Shown here: in pieces, positions 59,863 to 64,000 of the stretch
Numbering within the stretch: the stretch's first letter is position 1
Layout of the letters: each line of letters begins with the position of its first letter
Source of the DNA: Rhytidiadelphus loreus
Taxonomy: Eukaryota > Streptophyta > Bryopsida > Hypnales > Hylocomiaceae
Assembly: GCA_947034895.1 (NCBI GenBank)
Contig: OX344764.1
Span: 22,506,001-22,570,000, forward strand
Direction: 5' to 3'
Length of the DNA stretch: 64,000 nt
Position numbers and translations under genes: made by a program
Notes under the pieces: model-generated
Seen by the model: the letters and a program-made list of their open reading frames with translations, nothing else
Told to the model about the DNA's origin: nothing
The model's database searches: none

Positions 59863-60365
59863 CCGCATCACAGTCATACGGTGGGGCATGTTGATGAATC
59901 ACTCCTCTAGGCACCCCCTTTCCCAAAAATTACTCTAAAAAGACTGAAGCCTTCCGTGAAATTACTACACCTCACCAAAGAATGATTCAAAAATGACTAA
60001 GTCACCCCTATGTAATGACTACAAAATGACTGGAATAGCAATGTCCAGGAGTGTCCAGATCATGAAAATGATCATAATTTAGCCACGTCATCACCTGCGA
60101 TATCCACTAGAAAAATGCCATGTGTACATGCTACGTGTACATGCCGCAACAAGTCAGCTATCCCATATTATCACAGGGCAATGAACTTTCGGATGAGGAA
60201 ATGGATGACAAAAAATAAATGATTGCCTTTGCCGAAATTACGCATCCTCAATTACAGGGATTCAAATTCTGCAGGACAGTAATTCTGCAGTCATAAGTGA
60301 CCTAAATGACTGGTTTTGTAGTCATAAACACCAATAATTGATAGCCCCTTTTTCTACTAGTGTCT

Positions 60366-61392
60366 TCTCCTTTCAAAATCCTTAATTTTCATCAGATTTC
60401 GCTAGCTTTGAACTTCAACACAATAGGTTCTTTGACGTTGAAGATTTCGGTTGGTGAGAGGAGGGCTGGCAGGCGGGTGTTCATCATGAGGGCGGAATGG
60501 CGTTTATAAATAAGTTCTTCAAAGTTGCAGATTGGAGTACAGAAGTGCGGGCTTCATTCTAACTTATGCTTTGTGCTATTAATTTGTTTTGTGTGTTTTG
60601 TGTTGTGCAGATTACTAATATTGCAATTGTGGGCAGTCTTGCTTAATGCAAGTGGGGTTCAATTCTCCAGTTAGTGAATGTATGTAGTGTTCTAGCACTC
60701 TTGTTTTGTGGTTTTGTCTTACTTTCACTTTCGAGTTTTATGGTTTTAGCTTGTGTGACTTCTTTTATAAATTGATGTTTGAGCTGCAAATGCTTCGTGT
60801 TTTTCAGGTCATATTTGAGTTCCAATTAGCAGTCCTTATTTGAGTTGATGCTTGAATTTTAGGAATTCAAAATTGGCTTGCTTCATGCTTGATTTCATCT
60901 TTGAGTTCGAGTTTGAACAAGTTGAACACGAATTTGTCAAAGTAAAACATGCATTTGGTGGAATAGAAATCGCATTGTTTTGAAATTTTTTGCCATCACT
61001 TAGCATTTTCAAATGATTCAATTGACTAAAATTAGCAAGTTTAGTCCCCTATGTTGTACCAAAGTTCAGCACTTGTTGCAAGTTGCCTTCTACTATAAGT
61101 AAGAAAAATAGACAAAACACCATCATTTTTACACAAATTTATATTCCATTTTGCATCACTCCTAAGTTTATTTTGTGGTTGTTAGGCACGGTAATAGCGT
61201 TCTCGGGAATTCTACAAAAGGTATTATGGGAACGTTGTTGTACACATGTTGTGTAATTAATATTTAGATTTTTGTAATGCTTTTTTGTCCTAATGTAGGT
61301 GTCACATTTTGGATAGTATTAATTATGGGCATACATTTCTTATGTTTATTGGAGACAAGTTTGCATCCTATTATAGTCCAATATTTGGGCAC
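60366..61392. other. Intergenic stretch after the CACTA element
   Basis: No gene is recognised. This should be the 3' flank of the hAT remnant if that element continued past the insertion, but I could not find its terminus. The part at 61290-61370 resembles 3860-3960. Confidence 0.4.
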
Positions 61393-61813
61393 TCAATCCT
61401 AAAGTTCTAAAGCCATTTTTTTGTGAAAAATCACTCAAAATTGCCATTTCAAATGCAAAGATCAAAATTTTTAAGCCTTTTTTTATTTTGCATATCCAAT
61501 TGTTGAATCTTGCACTAAACTAATATGAAAATTTCTAAAAGAAATTTCTAAAACTTTGACAATATCCATCACAAGATATAGTAGTTAAAGTGAAGAATAT
61601 GTTTTTTTTTGTACGAGGCCTAACTAGATTGTAAGCTTTCAATCTTCTTAATTAATTTCTTTCGTAAAATAGTTTTTCAATTTAAAAATATATCTTTTGA
61701 AGAATTGAGTTGAGTGTTCAGGATAAAATATTCCAAAAACAACTTGATTATCATTCTTTAAAAAAAATTAACACATCAAAGCAGGTACAAGATAGAAGGA
61801 AAAACTAAATTTT

Positions 61814-63058
61814 TAACCCTTAAAATGCATGAGGCATCAAATTTTGGTGTCAATAATATTTTGAAGTTAAATAAAACCTAACCAAATTTCTATTTTTAGT
61901 AATTTATATATTTTTTAAACTCTTTTAGAAATCTAGCTTTAGCATAAAAAAATTGATTTTGAAAATGAATGATTATGATTTTGTGCAAGGGTGTTTATTG
62001 CAATCTTGACCTTTCATAGTGTTGAGGGCCCTTGGAAATGAGCCTCAAATACACTTGATCTTATTCAAAAATCACATTAGAAATTCATTTAAAAAAATTA
62101 TAGAGTGGATTTTGAGAGGCCATAAATTGATTGGGGTTATGCATGTTAGGCCCTTTATCCTCATATTTATTTGGTGACCAACTTTTTAGATTCGATAAGT
62201 GAAGAGAGGATTGAAGGGTGAATGCAAGAAATACCGTTCCTATTTTGTGTCACAATTGAAGTGACGGAGCTGCCATTAGTTGTAACTTTTGGAAAATGAA
62301 GCCGATGGACTTGAAATTTTTATCGAAGATGGCTAATTTAAAAAGCATGAGATTCATTATCTTTCATAAATTTTGAAAAATAGTTTTATAATTAAATGTC
62401 AATTTAGCTAATTTATCACACTTTGTTGTTTAGGGATTTTTAGTACTATGGAGTACCCCAAAATTATGATGTTCACTTGAAATTTTTGTGGTCTATTCCC
62501 ACACTAGATGAGCATGTGCCCACCAAAGGGCATTAAAAAAACACAATTCTTTGTCCTCGACATGCATGCAGATAGGGGTCCCTTGCGCATAGTGCTCTGA
62601 ACATTCATGATGGTTCTAGTTTTTGGTGAAATGTAATCACTATCAAGTCTTTACAAATGGCCAATTTTTAGTTTTTTTTAATTATTATTAATTTATACTT
62701 AATTTTATCTACTTTCTGTGACAAACTTTCATTTTTTTCAAATAGTATTGTTTCAGTACTTATAAGTAGTCAAAAAGTACTATTGGCAGTTGATTTTTCA
62801 GATCAACGATTGAGATTGTTCTGCTTCATAGTACTGTAATACTCATAGTACTAAGCGCAAAAAATTGTAGTTTTGGCATAACGCTACCAAAATCGTTTGG
62901 TCTTTCTTGCAATCACCCTGAAAGACTTCAAATTACTTTCATAATTGTATAGTTGTCATTAAAAAAAATTGAAACAACTTATCACAATGTTAGTGTTTTG
63001 TTCAATTTAGAGCAAATTCCTAGAAGCTCAAAAAAGGCCTTGGACATTTAGGAGTTAA
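61814..63058. mobile_element. Inner TTAA-flanked element of the nest
   Basis: TTAA at 61814-61817 and 63055-63058 bracket a 1237-bp body with ends CCCTTAAAATGCATGAGG and CCTTGGACATTTAGGAG. It interrupts the outer element. Without the family X insertion and its duplicated TGAA it would be about 530 bp. The left end resembles that of 12650-13750. Confidence 0.66.
62212..62922. mobile_element. Family X MITE, copy 2, innermost of the nest
   Basis: The body 62216-62918 (703 bp) starts GGGTGAATGCAAGAAA and ends TTTCTTGCAATCACCC, inverted ends. TGAA flanks both sides (62212-62215, 62919-62922). It is the reverse complement of 8003-8643 over almost all its length. Confidence 0.72.
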
Positions 63059-63520
63059 TAGTTCTAAGTTGGAATCTAAACACATTAATCCCAATGGTGA
63101 GATTGTTCTAGTAAATGACCTAAATCATTTAGAATTTACTTTTTGAATAATCGTGAAAATTGAATTAAAAAATGGAGCCATTACATTTTTCACAAGAATT
63201 TGCTAGGATTGCTTGCAAAACAAGATTCTCCGTAACTTTTGCATCACTTATCCAAATGGAATGAATTAAATCTTTCCAAATTAAAAAATATAAGAAATAA
63301 GAAATAATTTTTTCTTAAATATTTCAAATTTTTGTGTTTTCTTTTGTTGCCCACCCTTGCTTGTTTTTTGGTTTAGATGGCATAACTTTTGTTCTCGGGC
63401 ACCGATTGAAATGAAAATTATATTCTCATAAAGCTAATTAGTTTTGTATCTTGAAAAAAATTCAAAACATCATGCAAAAAATTGAGATCATAGAAGCCTA
63501 CCCAAATCTTTAAGAGTTTA

Positions 63521-64000
63521 GAAGTAAAATCTTGCATAAAACTCAAAATTTGAGTCCCTTATAAAATTGTCTTTTTATACTACATTCTTTTCCAATTTTT
63601 TAATATTTTGGAATGATGACTTGGGAAAAAATATTGTAAATAAGAAATTATTAGTATGAAGAATTAATCACAAAAAATGAATTGATGAGTTTTTTTATAG
63701 GTCATAGTGGGAATTTTAGGACAATGGTGTGGAATTTGAGGAATTCTATTATGTGAGAATGATGGGGAAATTTTTAGGGAAAATTATACTTTTAAACAAA
63801 AAAAAATAAAGTAAGAAATAGGCAATTAGGCAAATTAGACAGAAGGCAAATTTGATAGAATTAGAAAACAAAATACTATGACTAGGTATTAGCATTAGAA
63901 ATGAATGGGGAATTAAAAATGCAAGTACAAAAAATATGAAGCTAATTAGTAGGATTAGGAAAAATACAAAGGCACTAACTTTGTTGTAGACACTCTAAAG
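63521..64000. other. AT-rich end of the window
   Basis: I see no gene, RNA or repeat boundary here. The last 200 bp are A-rich with short 'aattag' repeats. Confidence 0.4.

Larger units (their letters stand above)
56883..60365. mobile_element. Non-autonomous CACTA-type element, 3.5 kb
   Basis: The body 56886-60362 (3477 bp) starts CACTAGTAGAAAACAGGG and ends with the complementary CTACTAGTG. TCT flanks both sides (56883-56885, 60363-60365). Subterminal short motifs (tgactgg/ccagtca, agtcat/atgact) recur near both ends, as is typical of this superfamily. There is no transposase; the interior carries four tandem arrays and AT-rich filler. It sits 20 bp after the last stop of the hAT remnant. 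Confidence 0.85.
61393..63520. mobile_element. Outer TTAA-type element of a three-level nest
   Basis: The left end is TCAA (61393-61396) then TCCTAAAGTTCTAAAG, a decayed TTAACCCCTAAAGG. The right end is AATCTTTAAGAG followed by TTTA. The left and right parts match 15450-16389 in the same orientation, including 'cccaatggtgagattgttcta' and 'cgggcaccgatt'. Without the inserted inner element the body is about 879 bp, close to the 932 bp of its relative. Confidence 0.62.

Noticed and set aside
1..64000. CRISPR arrays, rRNA, tRNA or bacterial-type operons
   Set aside because: None were seen; the spliced genes and the repeats are those of a plant nuclear genome.

Overview
The window looks like nuclear DNA of a land plant. 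Two intron-containing genes of plant type sit near the two ends, both on the + strand. They are separated by about 46 kb of mostly AT-rich DNA packed with decayed DNA transposons and MITE-like repeats. The sequence alone does not fix the species. The transposon-rich landscape and the style of the hAT remnant fit a non-seed plant, such as a bryophyte or lycophyte, but this is a weak inference from general impression.

Left end (1-2173): a complete three-exon gene for a SHAQKYF-class MYB-related transcription factor. It has an N-terminal CCHC zinc knuckle, the family's LFGV-L-T segment, one MYB repeat and a C-terminal LxLxL (EAR-type) repression motif.

Middle (about 2.2-46 kb): I find no convincing protein-coding gene. 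Several repeat families can be reconstructed by comparing copies inside the window. (1) Elements of mostly about 880-1240 bp with termini starting CCC, flanked by TTAA, look piggyBac-like in their ends. (2) A family of about 205-230 bp with GGCCAGGG-type ends and 9-10 bp target duplications looks Mutator-like. It includes a multimeric block at 43341-44247 that carries its own perfect terminal inverted repeats and a perfect 9-bp target duplication. (3) A 414-416 bp family is flanked by TA. (4) A 641-703 bp family has 4-bp target duplications. (5) There are several foldback elements and hairpins. Stretches near 22-24, 29, 31-32 and 38-39 kb and from 44.5 kb onward are richer in GC and low-complexity repeats but show no gene.

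Right part (48117-51854): a complete nine-exon gene for plant cereblon (CRBN), the substrate receptor of a CUL4-DDB1 ubiquitin ligase. It has a LON-like domain interrupted by a long acidic insertion, a helical linker and a CULT domain with both zinc Cys pairs and the three-tryptophan cage.

Downstream (53.6-60.4 kb): a broken hAT-type transposase remnant carries one CACTA-type element inside it (54444-55442, flanks CCC). A second CACTA-type element (56886-60362, flanks TCT) lies just after its last coding segment. The window ends with a three-level nest of MITE-like elements (61397-63516), which gives a clean relative order of insertion.

All coordinates, splice sites and repeat boundaries were read by eye. 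No database search or alignment program was used.
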